In this document: positions 34,795 to 43,297 of the stretch, piece by piece
Position numbering within the stretch: the first letter of the stretch is position 1
How the letters are laid out: each line of letters starts with the position of its first letter
From: Archangium gephyra
Lineage (GTDB): Bacteria; Myxococcota; Myxococcia; Myxococcales; Myxococcaceae
Assembly: GCF_001027285.1 (NCBI RefSeq)
Contig: NZ_CP011509.1
Coordinates: forward strand, 12,362,501 to 12,426,500
DNA: 64,000 bases
Direction of reading: 5' to 3'
Notes under the pieces: generated by a model
Databases searched by the model: none
The model's input: only the letters and a program-made list of their open reading frames with translations
What the model was told of the DNA's origin: nothing
Made by a program: the position numbers and the translations under genes

Positions 34795-35940
34795 CTATCT
34801 CGCGCGCCAGCGGCGGCGTATCAGGGGGCGGACAGCCCTTCCCACGAGCGCGAGCAACGCGGCGAACGCCATCCCCGAGCCACCGCGGCGCCCCGAGACC
34901 GCGCAGCCGCCTCCGCGCTCCTCATCCTCGGATACGGGCTCGTCACAGGGCAGCCACGACCGGCACACCCCGCCCGCCTTCACGCACAGCCGGTCCCCAT
35001 CGGCTCCGGTGCAGTCCGCGCCGAAGCGGCCGGCCTCGAGCCCCGCCACCGCACAGCTCTTCTCCCCATCGGTCCGGGTGACACAGGCCATGCCGACCGG
35101 GCAATCGGTGTGGCCCTGACACCGTGCCATGCACGCGTCCACCGAGGCATCGAACAACGGCCGCGTGGGCGGTGCCCGTGCCACGTCGTCGAGAATGGCC
35201 TGAAGGAAGGCCGCCTGCACATCGACGCGCATGTTGGTGCCCCTCGTGCAGGCGGGGTCTCCATACGAGGTGACACCGACGAGACGCTCGGCCCCCTCGG
35301 CCTCCAGGAACAACGGACCGCCGCTGTCACCGCCGCACGACATCCCAGGCGAGGCCTCGATGGAGAAGGTTCCCGCCCCGACCGCCGTCACCCGGGCCGT
35401 GCCACTGCGCCGGCTGCCCCTCCCGCCCTCGTCATCGAGTCCGAATCCCACCACCCGCAGGGTCCGCCCCACCACGTCCGCGGGCAGCGACACCTCCGCC
35501 AGCGGCACCGGCGCGACGGGCGCGTCCTCGGCGAGGATCAGCACACCGATGTCGTTCTCCACGGCGTTGAAGGCGGGGTGCAGCCGGCCCTCGAGGACCC
35601 GCACGCGCTCGGAGGGGAGCGCCCGCGACGGCTCGGGCGAGAACACCACCGAGAGCACCTGGGAGACGTCGGGGCTCTCCACGCAGTGCGCCGCGGTCAG
35701 GACGACCCGGGGGGCCACCAGCGTGCCCGTGCACAGGAGGGGGGAGGCCTCGTCCGGCTCACCACAGAGCGGCGACACCGGGACGATCGCCACCACGGCG
35801 GGAGAGCCCGGCTCGAGCACTCCCCCGGTGATGGCCCGCCGCTCCATCCGGGGCGAAGGCGCGGGAGGCACGCCGCACGCGCCCGCCACCAGGAGGAGCA
35901 GCACGGCGGCGGGCCCCGGCCTGGGATGGAGCCCGCGCAC
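34795..35940 (-). CDS. Trypsin-like protease with MYXO-CTERM sorting tail
   Basis: About 381 residues from GTG 35940 (ATG 35979 is an alternative that overlaps the upstream gene). The signal is AAVLLLLVAGACG. The protease domain starts AITGGVLEPGSPAVVAI; the triad is His in LTAAHC, Asp in ENDIGVLIL and Ser in CGGDSGGPL. A Cys-rich module follows (CMARCQGHTDCPVGMACV, CTGADGDRLCVKAGGVC). The end has the MYXO-CTERM layout: GGGC, Gly-rich helix (MAFAALLALVGRAV) and Arg-rich tail (RRRWRAR), a surface-sorting signal processed by myxosortase. It is therefore expected on the cell surface. Confidence 0.9.
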   Translation of the reverse strand: MRGLHPRPGPAAVLLLLVAGACGVPPAPSPRMERRAITGGVLEPGSPAVVAIVPVSPLCGEPDEASPLLCTGTLVAPRVVLTAAHCVESPDVSQVLSVVFSPEPSRALPSERVRVLEGRLHPAFNAVENDIGVLILAEDAPVAPVPLAEVSLPADVVGRTLRVVGFGLDDEGGRGSRRSGTARVTAVGAGTFSIEASPGMSCGGDSGGPLFLEAEGAERLVGVTSYGDPACTRGTNMRVDVQAAFLQAILDDVARAPPTRPLFDASVDACMARCQGHTDCPVGMACVTRTDGEKSCAVAGLEAGRFGADCTGADGDRLCVKAGGVCRSWLPCDEPVSEDEERGGGCAVSGRRGGSGMAFAALLALVGRAVRPLIRRRWRAR

Positions 35941-35950
35941 CGTCCGGCGC

Positions 35951-36505
35951 TCAGTCGCGCGAGAAGTCACCCTGCGCATCGACCGAGGGTTTGCCGTCGA
36001 GGTCCCAGTACTTCCACTCACCGGCCTTCTCGCCATTGGCGTAGTGGCCCTGGGCGGCCAGCACTCCATTCGAGTGCCACTCCGAGTAGGGGCCCTGCGC
36101 ACGCTGCGCGAGCAGTGTGCCCTCGGCCCACTTCTTCCCATCCGAGCGCCACGCGGTCCACTTCACCTCCTGCGAGCCGGCGGAGTGGACCTCCTCGCGG
36201 TTCTTCTGTCCCTCTTCGTAGTAGAGGGTCCACACGCCCTGCTTGAGGCCGCCGCGGTACTCGCCCTCAAGCTGCTTCACGCCGGTGTCGAAGTAGCTCA
36301 CCCACCGGCCCTCCATCTTGCCGTCGACGTAGGGCCCCTCGGTCTTGAGCTTCCCGTTGGGGTGCCACTCCGCCCAACGGCCGTGCTTCCTGCCATCGGG
36401 CTTCGCGCACCACTGCAGCGTCCCCTCCGGTGGCGCGCGGCCATGCAGCCGCGCGTCATCGGGGCAGGGATTGGAGGCCTTGCTACACCCGAGCGCCGTG
36501 CCCAC
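35951..36505 (-). CDS. MORN-repeat / YwqK-family antitoxin-like lipoprotein
   Basis: 184 residues from GTG 36505, but the sequence just upstream in frame (RKRLAALAVVVGTALGC) is plainly a lipoprotein signal peptide, so the true start must lie near 36540-36553, where no ATG, GTG or TTG exists. The body has four to five MORN/YwqK-type hairpins (GRWAEWHPNGKLKTEGPYVDGK, GRWVSYFDTGVKQLEGEYRGG, GVWTLYYEEGQ, GPYSEWHSNGVLAAQGHYANGE, GEWKYWDLDG). YwqK-family proteins often act as antitoxin or immunity partners. It follows the Cys-rich PLA2-like lipoprotein gene and precedes the trypsin gene by 10 bp. Confidence 0.75.
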   Translation of the reverse strand: MGTALGCSKASNPCPDDARLHGRAPPEGTLQWCAKPDGRKHGRWAEWHPNGKLKTEGPYVDGKMEGRWVSYFDTGVKQLEGEYRGGLKQGVWTLYYEEGQKNREEVHSAGSQEVKWTAWRSDGKKWAEGTLLAQRAQGPYSEWHSNGVLAAQGHYANGEKAGEWKYWDLDGKPSVDAQGDFSRD

Positions 36506-36543
36506 GACGACGGCCAGCGCGGCGAGGCGCTTGCGAGAGGAGA

Positions 36544-37284
36544 CTAGTAGCAGGTGCCGACTCCGCTGCAGCTGCAGTTGTTGCTGGCGAACGAGTAGTC
36601 ATCGGAGGCGGCCGAGAAGGTGCCGAGGCCGTAGTCGTGCTTGGCGCAGTCCTGGGTGTACGCGGTGGTGCCCACGCACGCGGGGGTGCTGGTGATGCCG
36701 CAACCCTGGCCGCAGCGGCCCTTGCAGCCCTGGCCCGAGCCGCCGGTGCAGCCGCAGCCCATGCCGGCCTGGCGGGTGTAGCCGCCGATGTTCTGGCTGC
36801 CGCAGGAGCAGGAGATATGGGTCCAGCCGCGCGCCGACACGTACTGGTAGGGCGAGAGCAGCTCACCGGTGGGGACGATCTGCATGAAGCTGGTCTGGCG
36901 CATCGCCGCCTCCTCGGAGCGCGTGCGCTGCCCCTCGGCGGGGATGGCGTTGGAGATGCCCTCGAGCAGCGGGGCGATCAACTGGGCCTGCGCCGCGTCG
37001 AGCGCATTGCCCTCGGGCATGAACTTGCCCACGCCCTGGGTGTAGTCGAGGTGGAAGCCGATGACGGGATTGCCGAAGTCGTAGGTCACCTCGACGACGT
37101 TGGCGGAGGTCTCGACCGCCAGCATGCGGACGGACGCGCCGCCCGAGCGGTAGGTGGCCTCGAGCGTGGTGGCGTCACGCTGGAGCAGCGCGAAGCCCTC
37201 CGCCTCATCCACGGCTTGCGTCGGCCCGTTCGAACAGCCGATCGCCATCACCATCGTCATCACGGCCAGGAAGAGCTTCTTCAT
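36544..37284 (-). CDS. Cys-rich lipoprotein with phospholipase A2-like motif
   Basis: A 246-residue lipoprotein: signal MKKLFLAVMTMVMAIGCSNG, Cys17. Residues 25-150 form a beta-rich domain (ATTLEATYRSGGASVRMLAVETSANVVEVTYDFG). The C-terminal 95 residues hold about 16 cysteines: CSCGSQNIGGYTRQAGMGCGCTGGSGQGCKGRCGQGCG, then QDCAKHDYGLGTFSAASDDY and NNCSCSGVGTCY. The Gly/Cys loop followed by C-x-x-H-D resembles the calcium loop and catalytic His-Asp of secreted phospholipase A2; this is a resemblance by eye only. First gene of the operon running to 33645. If catalytic, it could attack lipids of neighbouring cells, with the MORN protein as partner. Confidence 0.7.
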   Translation of the reverse strand: MKKLFLAVMTMVMAIGCSNGPTQAVDEAEGFALLQRDATTLEATYRSGGASVRMLAVETSANVVEVTYDFGNPVIGFHLDYTQGVGKFMPEGNALDAAQAQLIAPLLEGISNAIPAEGQRTRSEEAAMRQTSFMQIVPTGELLSPYQYVSARGWTHISCSCGSQNIGGYTRQAGMGCGCTGGSGQGCKGRCGQGCGITSTPACVGTTAYTQDCAKHDYGLGTFSAASDDYSFASNNCSCSGVGTCY

Positions 37285-37425
37285 CTCGGTCTCGCTTCCG
37301 CGCGGGGGCGCACAGGAAAGGGACCGGAATGCTAGGGAGAGTTCTCGTGCATGTCTATGAGAAATCAGGAATTCCAATAAAACCCGCATGCCGCGCCGGG
37401 TCAGGGATGCATATGGAACGCCGCG

Positions 37426-39210
37426 TCAGGGAGACCGGGTTGAGCCGCCCCGCCCCCGGCGAGCGCCTCGCCGCACCAGCGCGAGCACGGCGAGCCCGAG
37501 CCCCCACGCGCCGCTCCCCGAGCCCACGCCACAGCCACAGCCCACCTGCAGCGCGAGGCCGCCCACGTTGAAGTCGAGCGGCGCCGACCGCGCGCTCCGC
37601 AAGCCGTACTGCTCGGCCCAGGCGGACGCCTCATGCGGCCCCTCGGCGAGCTCCGTGGCGGGCACGACGGCGAAGGTACCGGAGTCGTCCGCCACCACGG
37701 GCGCCCCCAGCGGCTCACCATCGAGGAACACCTGCACGGTGGCACCGGGCGCCGTCCTGCCCTCGAGACGGGGCTTCGCGGAGACTCCGGCCTCCCCGGC
37801 GCCGGGAGACACCCAGCCCGGCACGGCGGGCGCGGCGAAGGCCTGGTCGAGGATGTCCTGGCGGCCCGCGTAGAGCGGATCCTCCGCGACGACGGGCTCG
37901 GCGCCCCGGGTGCCCACGGGCGAGTAACCCGCGCCCCCCGCGCTCACGGTGGCGGAACAGTCCGCGGGCACACCGCCCTGGGCCTGGAGGAACAGCAGCC
38001 CGCCACCTCCACCTCCCCCGGGAGAGGTGTCACTGAACGCGCCCGCCCCACCGTTGGCCGAGAGCACGGTGCAGCCGAGCTTCTGCGCGACGCGCACGTG
38101 CACCGTGCCGCCCGCGCCTCCACCTCCGCCGCCGCCGTGCAGACCACTGGCCGAGGGCGCGCCCAGGCCGTTGGCGGTGATGAAGCCGCGAGGACGGGGA
38201 CCCTCGATTTCACGAGCGCGCACGAAGACGATGCCGCCGCCCACGCCTCCCGCCGTGCCCTCGATGCCCGCGCCACCCCCGCCACCGAGCAGCAGGCGCT
38301 CCTGGCTCCGCGTGTAGCGCAGCGCCGAGCCACCCCGGCCGCCCACCTCGCGCTCCTCCGCTTCCTGCGAGGAACGGCCGCCCTGCCCGCCCGGGCCCAC
38401 GTGGCCACCACCACCACCCCCCGCGTCGTGGCAGTTGCCGCCCCCGCCTCCATTGGCGAGCCGGCCATACCCACTCCTGGGGATGGCATCGCCCAGGCCG
38501 GCGAGCCCCTCGCCCTTGCGCGCGCCGCCTCCCACGGAAGCCGTCCCGTCCTCCGCCGCGCAGTCGTAGAGCTCCAAGGCCACATCCGCCTCGGCCGAGC
38601 CGCCCCGGAAACCCAACCCGTCCACGTCCAGCGAACCCTGGTTGAAGATGGTGCCGGTGACCAGCAACGCCAGCACGCCGCCGCTGCGCCCATCCCACGC
38701 CCGTGCCCGCAGCGTGCCCGCGTTGGCGATGCGCACGTCCGTGTACTCGGGCACGCGCACCACCTGGGAGACGGAGGCGAAGCGATTCACCAGCGGCGCG
38801 CTCAGACGCAGCACCCCGGTCCCCACCTCCGCCACGCGCGCCAGCTCCCACCGGCCCGCGCCCGAGTCCCGCGCCTCGAGCTCGTCCACCGCCGCGCGCA
38901 GCAGCGCGTAGGGCTGCTCGTCCCCCATCTGCAGCACCAGCACCAGCTCGCCCGCGGCGAAGGCCGAGGTGTCCGCCACGCTCAGCTCGGTGGCCCCCGC
39001 CGAGGCCCCGGCGGTGAGCGGCGTGGAGGCGTTGATGACGAACCCCGGGTTCCTCACCTGCAGGCTGCCGTGCTGCCCATTGCCCAGGCCGAAGGTGTCC
39101 GGCTCGGCGTGGACCGCCAGCGGACACAGCCCCAGCACCACGGCCAGCAGCCCGAGCGGAAACCCCGGCGCGAGGCCGGGGATGAAGTGACGCGAGACAG
39201 ATGGCGACAC
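37426..39210 (-). CDS. Gly-rich secreted surface protein with MYXO-CTERM tail
   Basis: About 594 residues from GTG 39210, chosen for the strong GGAGGTGG just upstream; ATG 39240 would add ten residues. The signal (LGLLAVVLGLCPLAVHA) is followed by a beta-helix-like region (TDVRIANAGTLRARAWDGRSGGVLALLVTGTIFNQGSLDVDGLGFRGG) with poly-Gly loops (GGGGGNCHDAGGGGGG, GLHGGGGGGGAGG, SPGGGGGGGL). An Ig-like domain (KPRLEGRTAPGATVQVFLDGEPLG) comes next. The end is MYXO-CTERM: VGCGCGVGSGSGAWGLGLAVLALVRRGARRGRG. Probably an adhesin or matrix protein anchored at the cell surface. No enzyme motif. Confidence 0.85.
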   Translation of the reverse strand: MSPSVSRHFIPGLAPGFPLGLLAVVLGLCPLAVHAEPDTFGLGNGQHGSLQVRNPGFVINASTPLTAGASAGATELSVADTSAFAAGELVLVLQMGDEQPYALLRAAVDELEARDSGAGRWELARVAEVGTGVLRLSAPLVNRFASVSQVVRVPEYTDVRIANAGTLRARAWDGRSGGVLALLVTGTIFNQGSLDVDGLGFRGGSAEADVALELYDCAAEDGTASVGGGARKGEGLAGLGDAIPRSGYGRLANGGGGGNCHDAGGGGGGHVGPGGQGGRSSQEAEEREVGGRGGSALRYTRSQERLLLGGGGGAGIEGTAGGVGGGIVFVRAREIEGPRPRGFITANGLGAPSASGLHGGGGGGGAGGTVHVRVAQKLGCTVLSANGGAGAFSDTSPGGGGGGGLLFLQAQGGVPADCSATVSAGGAGYSPVGTRGAEPVVAEDPLYAGRQDILDQAFAAPAVPGWVSPGAGEAGVSAKPRLEGRTAPGATVQVFLDGEPLGAPVVADDSGTFAVVPATELAEGPHEASAWAEQYGLRSARSAPLDFNVGGLALQVGCGCGVGSGSGAWGLGLAVLALVRRGARRGRGGSTRSP

Positions 39211-39307
39211 GTCCCACCTCCAGTGTCCACGTCTCGTCATATGAGAAAACAAGGGAGAACCGCAACTCCCGAAGGACAGGGACACACCGGCGGTGCGTCC
39301 CCTCTGT

Positions 39308-40075
39308 TCAGAAGCGGCCCTGGGCGAGCGAGAGCACGGTCACCACGCGGCCGGGCCGCGACACATCCGGGGCGAACACGGGAAGCGGAGCGCCCACGGA
39401 GAGGCGAGTGCCGTCGACGTTGAGCAGCGCGCCCGCGGGAGCCCTGGAGGCGAAGGAGGAGCGCTCCTTGGTGAGGTTGATGACGACGGTCTGCACCAGG
39501 GCCACGAAGAACCAGCTGGCCACGTGGGTGGGCCAGAGGATGAGCTCGAGGCCGCCGTGGCGCGAGGGCAGGCTGTACTGGAGGGACCAGAAGGCCGCGT
39601 AGGTGGCGATGCCGGAGAGCCACGTCCAGATGAAGCTGTGGGAGTAGCCCAGGTCGGTGCTGGCGATGAGCCAGATGGGCAGGGTGCTGAGCAGCGGGAG
39701 GACGGCGCCGTTGAAGAGGATCATCGCGTGGGTACCGGCACCCAGGACGAAGTCGGTGCCCTCGCCGCCGGTGAAGGCGGAGGAGAGGACGGTGGCGCCA
39801 AAGAGGGTGACGACCTCCACGGCCCACAGGCCGGAGCCCACGACGAGCTGCGAGCCGAAGCCGGTGACGAACTCCCCGAAGGCGCGCAGGAAGGAGAAGG
39901 ACGAGCGGCGCACGGGCCTGCCGGGCTGGTGCTCGTGCGAGAGGAGCCCGTAGTCATGGGCCACGGCGACGGAGGGCGAGAGCAGGCTCAACGCACGGGG
40001 CGGCTCCACGTCGAGCCGGGGCGCATCCGCCGGAGAGAGCTGGAGAACGGAGAGGACGAGCAGGGTCGCGAGCAT
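39308..40075 (-). CDS. Exported/membrane protein of unknown function
   Basis: A 255-residue protein with signal [18 protein letters not shown]. Several hydrophobic segments follow ([80 protein letters not shown]). It ends in a beta-like tail ([24 protein letters not shown]). The pattern recalls DUF3943-type envelope proteins of Myxococcota, but I am not certain. It is divergent from piuC with 55 bp between starts, so a shared promoter region is possible. Confidence 0.65.
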   Translation of the reverse strand: MLATLLVLSVLQLSPADAPRLDVEPPRALSLLSPSVAVAHDYGLLSHEHQPGRPVRRSSFSFLRAFGEFVTGFGSQLVVGSGLWAVEVVTLFGATVLSSAFTGGEGTDFVLGAGTHAMILFNGAVLPLLSTLPIWLIASTDLGYSHSFIWTWLSGIATYAAFWSLQYSLPSRHGGLELILWPTHVASWFFVALVQTVVINLTKERSSFASRAPAGALLNVDGTRLSVGAPLPVFAPDVSRPGRVVTVLSLAQGRF

Positions 40076-40130
40076 GGAAGGAGTATGCCCGCTGGGAACG
40101 ACACCAGCTCCGTGGTTAGGCTTTCACCCC

Positions 40131-40811
40131 ATGATGCTTCACATCCCCAACGTCCTCACCGCCGAGCAGGTGGCGCGCTGCCGCGAGGTCTTCGCCCAGG
40201 CCTCCTGGGAGGATGGCCGCAGCACCGCCGGCCACCAGTCCGCCCAGGCCAAGAAGAACCTCCAGCTGCCGGAGAACGGCCCCGAGGCCCGTGAGCTCGG
40301 GGACCTCGTCCTGCGGGGACTCGAGCGCAGCCCGCTGTTCGTCTCGGCCGTGCTGCCCCAGCGGGTCTTCCCGCCGCTCTTCAACCGCTACGACGCGGGC
40401 ATGACCTTCGGCTCGCACGTGGACAACGCCATCCGCCCCATCACCGGCACGCCCATGCGTCTGCGCACCGACGTCTCCGCCACCCTCTTCCTGTCCGATC
40501 CGGACACCTATGACGGCGGCGAGCTCGTCGTGGAGGACACCTACGGCAGCCACTCGGTGAAGCTGCCCGCGGGGGACCTCATCGTCTACCCCGCCTCCAG
40601 CCTCCACCACGTCACCCCCATCACCCGGGGCGTCCGGCTCGCGTCCTTCTTCTGGGTCCAGAGCATGATCCGCGACGTCTCGCAGCGCTCGCTGCTCTTC
40701 GACCTCGACATGGCCATCATGCAGCTCAACAAGGAGGTGCCCAAGAGCCCCTCCCTCGTCATGTTGACGGGCGTCTACCACAACCTCCTCCGCCAATGGG
40801 CCGAGCCCTGA
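40131..40811 (+). CDS. piuC: PKHD-type Fe(II)/2-oxoglutarate hydroxylase PiuC/YbiX
   Basis: 226 residues, the family length. Start [17 protein letters not shown]; conserved [13 protein letters not shown]; iron ligands His96 and Asp98 (GSHVDNA) and His159 (SLHHVTP); 2-oxoglutarate arginine 169 ([12 protein letters not shown]). The C-terminal RSLLFDLD is also typical. In enterobacteria and pseudomonads this gene sits beside a catecholate-siderophore receptor (fiu or piuA), as here: tonB, PepSY and a TonB-dependent receptor follow. Its substrate is unknown; a role in iron-siderophore metabolism is inferred from this conserved link. No Fur box was seen directly upstream. Confidence 0.9.
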   Translation: MMLHIPNVLTAEQVARCREVFAQASWEDGRSTAGHQSAQAKKNLQLPENGPEARELGDLVLRGLERSPLFVSAVLPQRVFPPLFNRYDAGMTFGSHVDNAIRPITGTPMRLRTDVSATLFLSDPDTYDGGELVVEDTYGSHSVKLPAGDLIVYPASSLHHVTPITRGVRLASFFWVQSMIRDVSQRSLLFDLDMAIMQLNKEVPKSPSLVMLTGVYHNLLRQWAEP

Positions 40812-40901
40812 AAGCACCCCCCGTGCCACCCACCTCACACGGGAAACGGCCCCCACATTGACGTCCCAACCCACGTGGGATATCTCTGCCCGGGGTGCAA
40901 C

Positions 40902-40916
40902 TGAGAATGATTCTCA
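40902..40916. promoter_or_regulatory. Fur box upstream of tonB
   Basis: TGAGAAT-G-ATTCTCA, a perfect 7-1-7 inverted repeat matching the core of the Fur consensus. It lies 15 bp before the chosen tonB start and would block transcription of the iron operon when iron is plentiful. Confidence 0.85.
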
Positions 40917-40930
40917 ATTTCCATATCGGG

Positions 40931-41752
40931 ATGCAGGACGTGGCCCCCACGGCCCGGCAGGACGCACGGCCCCCCGTGGGCCTGTTCCGCATGGGCGAGG
41001 CCACCTCGACGGGTGAGCGGGAGCGCTGGGCCTGGGCGCTGTTCGCCGCCGGGCTCGTGCACGCCGTGGTGCTGATCGTCGGGCTCACCCTGCCGCACAG
41101 CGCCCCGAAGGCCGCCACGCTCCCCGAGGAGCCGGAGGTGGTGTTCTTCTCCTTCCCGCCTCCGCCCGCCGCGGCCTCCAGCGCCACGGCCGCCACGGCG
41201 CCCGAGCGGGTGAAGCGCCAGGCGCGGACGCGCGCGCCCCGGGTCGTCCCGACGCTCGCGCTGAAGACGCCGGTCCCCGAGCCCGTGGAGGCGCCGGTCG
41301 AGACGGCGAACCCCGAGACGGTGCGGGACACGCCGCCGGACGTCGAGGAGCCGCCCGCGGGTGAGGGCAGCCCGGGAGTGCAGGGCGTCGTCGCGGGAAT
41401 CGTGGGCGGCGCGCTGGATGGACGTGAGGGCGGGCTGCTGGGCGCCACGGGCGGCTCGGCGCTCGAGTTGAAGCAGGTGGCGCGCGCTCCGGAAGTGCTC
41501 GCGCAGGTCCAGCCGCGCTACCCCCGGCGGGCCAAGGCCGATGGAATCCAGGGGCTCGTGCTGGTGCGCATCATCATCGGCACGGATGGGCGCGTGGAGC
41601 CCGAGCACACGCGCGTCATCCGCTCGGTCCCCGAGCTCGACGCGGCGGCCATCTCCGCCGTCAGCCAGTGGCGCTTCTCGCCGGCACTCGGCCACCACGG
41701 CCGGCCGGTGCGCGTCATCGTCGAGATTCCCGTCCAGTTCTCCCTGAAGTGA
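40931..41752 (+). CDS. tonB: TonB energy transducer
   Basis: 273 residues from ATG 40931. Earlier in-frame starts lie in the Fur box and are unlikely. A cytoplasmic N-terminus is followed by one membrane helix (WALFAAGLVHAVVLIVGLTL), a Pro/Glu-rich periplasm-spanning region (SFPPPPAA, TPVPEPVEAPVE, EEPPAGEG) and a C-terminal TonB domain (EVLAQVQPRYPRRAKADGIQGLVLVRIIIGTDGRVEPEHTRVIRSVPELDAAAISAVSQWRFSPA). It passes proton-motive force to outer-membrane receptors; the receptor at 43298 is the obvious client. No exbB or exbD is in the window, so it must share those encoded elsewhere. Confidence 0.92.
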   Translation: MQDVAPTARQDARPPVGLFRMGEATSTGERERWAWALFAAGLVHAVVLIVGLTLPHSAPKAATLPEEPEVVFFSFPPPPAAASSATAATAPERVKRQARTRAPRVVPTLALKTPVPEPVEAPVETANPETVRDTPPDVEEPPAGEGSPGVQGVVAGIVGGALDGREGGLLGATGGSALELKQVARAPEVLAQVQPRYPRRAKADGIQGLVLVRIIIGTDGRVEPEHTRVIRSVPELDAAAISAVSQWRFSPALGHHGRPVRVIVEIPVQFSLK

Positions 41753-41787
41753 AGCGCGGAGTGGGGCTCCGCACCCTGAGGCACCCG

Positions 41788-43107
41788 ATGAGCAGCATCA
41801 CCTTTCGCAAGATCATCTTCTGGCCCCATCTGGTGTCCGGAGTCATCGCCGGAATCGTCATCGGCATCATGTCGCTCACCGGAGCGGCGATCGCCTTCGA
41901 GTCCGAGCTCGTCGACTGGGCCGACAGCGCCAACCGGCGCGTGCAGGTGCCCTCCGCGGACGCGCCGCGCCTGTCCGTCGACGAGCTGCTGGCCCGCGTG
42001 AAGGAGGCCCGTCCGAAGGCGCAGCCCTCGGGCGTGACGGTGTATCCCGAGCCGGACTCTGCCGTGCTGGTGCTCACCGGCCGCGCCGAGGGCGTGTATG
42101 TGAATCCGTACACGGGCGAGGTGCGTGAGCAGGGCGCGAAGGGCTGGCGCTCGTTCTTCCACCTCATGGAGGAGTGGCACCGGTGGCTCGGCGCGCAGGG
42201 TGACAACCGCCCCGTGGGCAAGGCCATCACCGGCGTGTCCAACGCCGCCTTCCTGTTCCTGGCGATCTCCGGCCTGTACCTGTGGTGGCCGCGCAAGTGG
42301 ACGATGAAGACGGTGCGGCCCGTGCTCTGGTTCCGGGGCGGGCTGAAGGGCAAGGCGCGCGACTTCAACTGGCACAACACCATCGGCTTCTGGGCCCTGC
42401 CCGTGCTCATCGTCCTGACGGCGACGGGCATGGTCATCTCCTACAAGTGGGCCTCGGACCTCGTCTTCAAGCTCGCGGGCACCGAGCCGCCCGTCGCCCA
42501 GGGCCCGGCCGCCTCGGCCCCGGTGAAGGTGCCCACCCCGCCGGAGGGCGCGAAGCCGATCGGCCTCGAGCCCCTCTTCGCCGAGGCGCGCAAGCAGGTG
42601 CCCGCCTGGGAGACCATCACGGTGCGCCTGGGCGGTGGACAGCGCCCGAACCCGGGCCCGCAGGCGCAGGGTCCCCAGGCGCAGGGCCCCCAGGGTCAGG
42701 CTCCGCGGGGCGAGGGCCCCGGTCCCCGGGCGCAGGGTCCCCAGGCTCAAGGGCCCGGTCCGCAGGGTCCGCAGGCCGTCACGCTCGCCATCCGCGAGCA
42801 GGGGGGCTGGCCGCTCTTCGCCGCCGCCCAGGTGTCGTTCGATCCCTTCACCGGACAGGTGCTGCGCCGCGAGACCTTCGCGGACTACAACACCGGCCGG
42901 AAGGCCCGCACGTGGATGCGCTTCCTGCACACGGGCGAGGCCCTCGGGTGGGTGGGCCAGCTGCTGGCCGCCATCGCCTCGCTGGGGGGAGTGCTGCTCG
43001 TGTGGACCGGCTTCGCCCTGTCCTGGCGGCGCTTCTTCCCGAGCCGCCGCCCCAGCGCCACCGCGCAACCCGAGACGGCAACGGCGGAGCCCGAGACGGC
43101 GGCCTGA
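41788..43107 (+). CDS. PepSY-associated membrane protein (iron-uptake type)
   Basis: A 439-residue protein with four membrane helices of the PepSY_TM family: FWPHLVSGVIAGIVIGIMSLTGAAIAFE at the N-terminus with the conserved H, AFLFLAISGLYLWWP, HNTIGFWALPVLIVLTATGMVISY and the C-terminal WVGQLLAAIASLGGVLLVWTGFALSWRRF. PepSY segments lie in the periplasmic loops (VYVNPYTGEVREQG, VSFDPFTGQVLRRETFADYN). Members beside siderophore receptors are thought to reduce or release siderophore iron. GAGG lies 6 nt upstream of the ATG. A low-complexity GPQAQGPQ insert (about 290-330) is unusual. It is co-transcribed with tonB (35-bp gap). Confidence 0.88.
   Translation: MSSITFRKIIFWPHLVSGVIAGIVIGIMSLTGAAIAFESELVDWADSANRRVQVPSADAPRLSVDELLARVKEARPKAQPSGVTVYPEPDSAVLVLTGRAEGVYVNPYTGEVREQGAKGWRSFFHLMEEWHRWLGAQGDNRPVGKAITGVSNAAFLFLAISGLYLWWPRKWTMKTVRPVLWFRGGLKGKARDFNWHNTIGFWALPVLIVLTATGMVISYKWASDLVFKLAGTEPPVAQGPAASAPVKVPTPPEGAKPIGLEPLFAEARKQVPAWETITVRLGGGQRPNPGPQAQGPQAQGPQGQAPRGEGPGPRAQGPQAQGPGPQGPQAVTLAIREQGGWPLFAAAQVSFDPFTGQVLRRETFADYNTGRKARTWMRFLHTGEALGWVGQLLAAIASLGGVLLVWTGFALSWRRFFPSRRPSATAQPETATAEPETAA
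42655..42777 (+). repeat. In-gene GPQAQG low-complexity repeat
   Basis: Degenerate tandem units coding Gly-Pro-Gln-Ala-Gln-Gly occur inside the second periplasmic loop of the PepSY protein. The unit (GGNCCNCAGGCGCAG) is repeated imperfectly at least five times, suggesting slippage-driven length variation. Confidence 0.7.
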
Positions 43108-43201
43108 CGGCCCACGTCAATGCCTAGCAACGCGCGGCGTCACCTCCGCGCGTGCGCCAAAGCCATACGAAAATCATTGTCGCCCCACCAAATCCTGAAT
43201 A

Positions 43202-43216
43202 TGAGAATGCTTCTCA
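43202..43216. promoter_or_regulatory. Fur box upstream of the TonB-dependent receptor
   Basis: TGAGAAT-G-CTTCTCA, one mismatch from a perfect 7-1-7 repeat and nearly identical to the site at 40902. It lies 82 bp before the receptor start in an AT-richer gap (43140-43216), so the receptor has its own iron-controlled promoter. Confidence 0.8.
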
Positions 43217-43297
43217 ACTTCAGGTCCAGACCGAGCTGAACCTCCGCCGGTCCGGCCACCACGACACGCCAGAAGGCCAGAAGGATTGAGGGACCGA

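Noticed and set aside
41668-41787. Upstream extension of the PepSY gene overlapping tonB
   Set aside because: The ATG at 41788 has GAGG at the right distance and begins the conserved first helix; the extension reads tonB out of frame.
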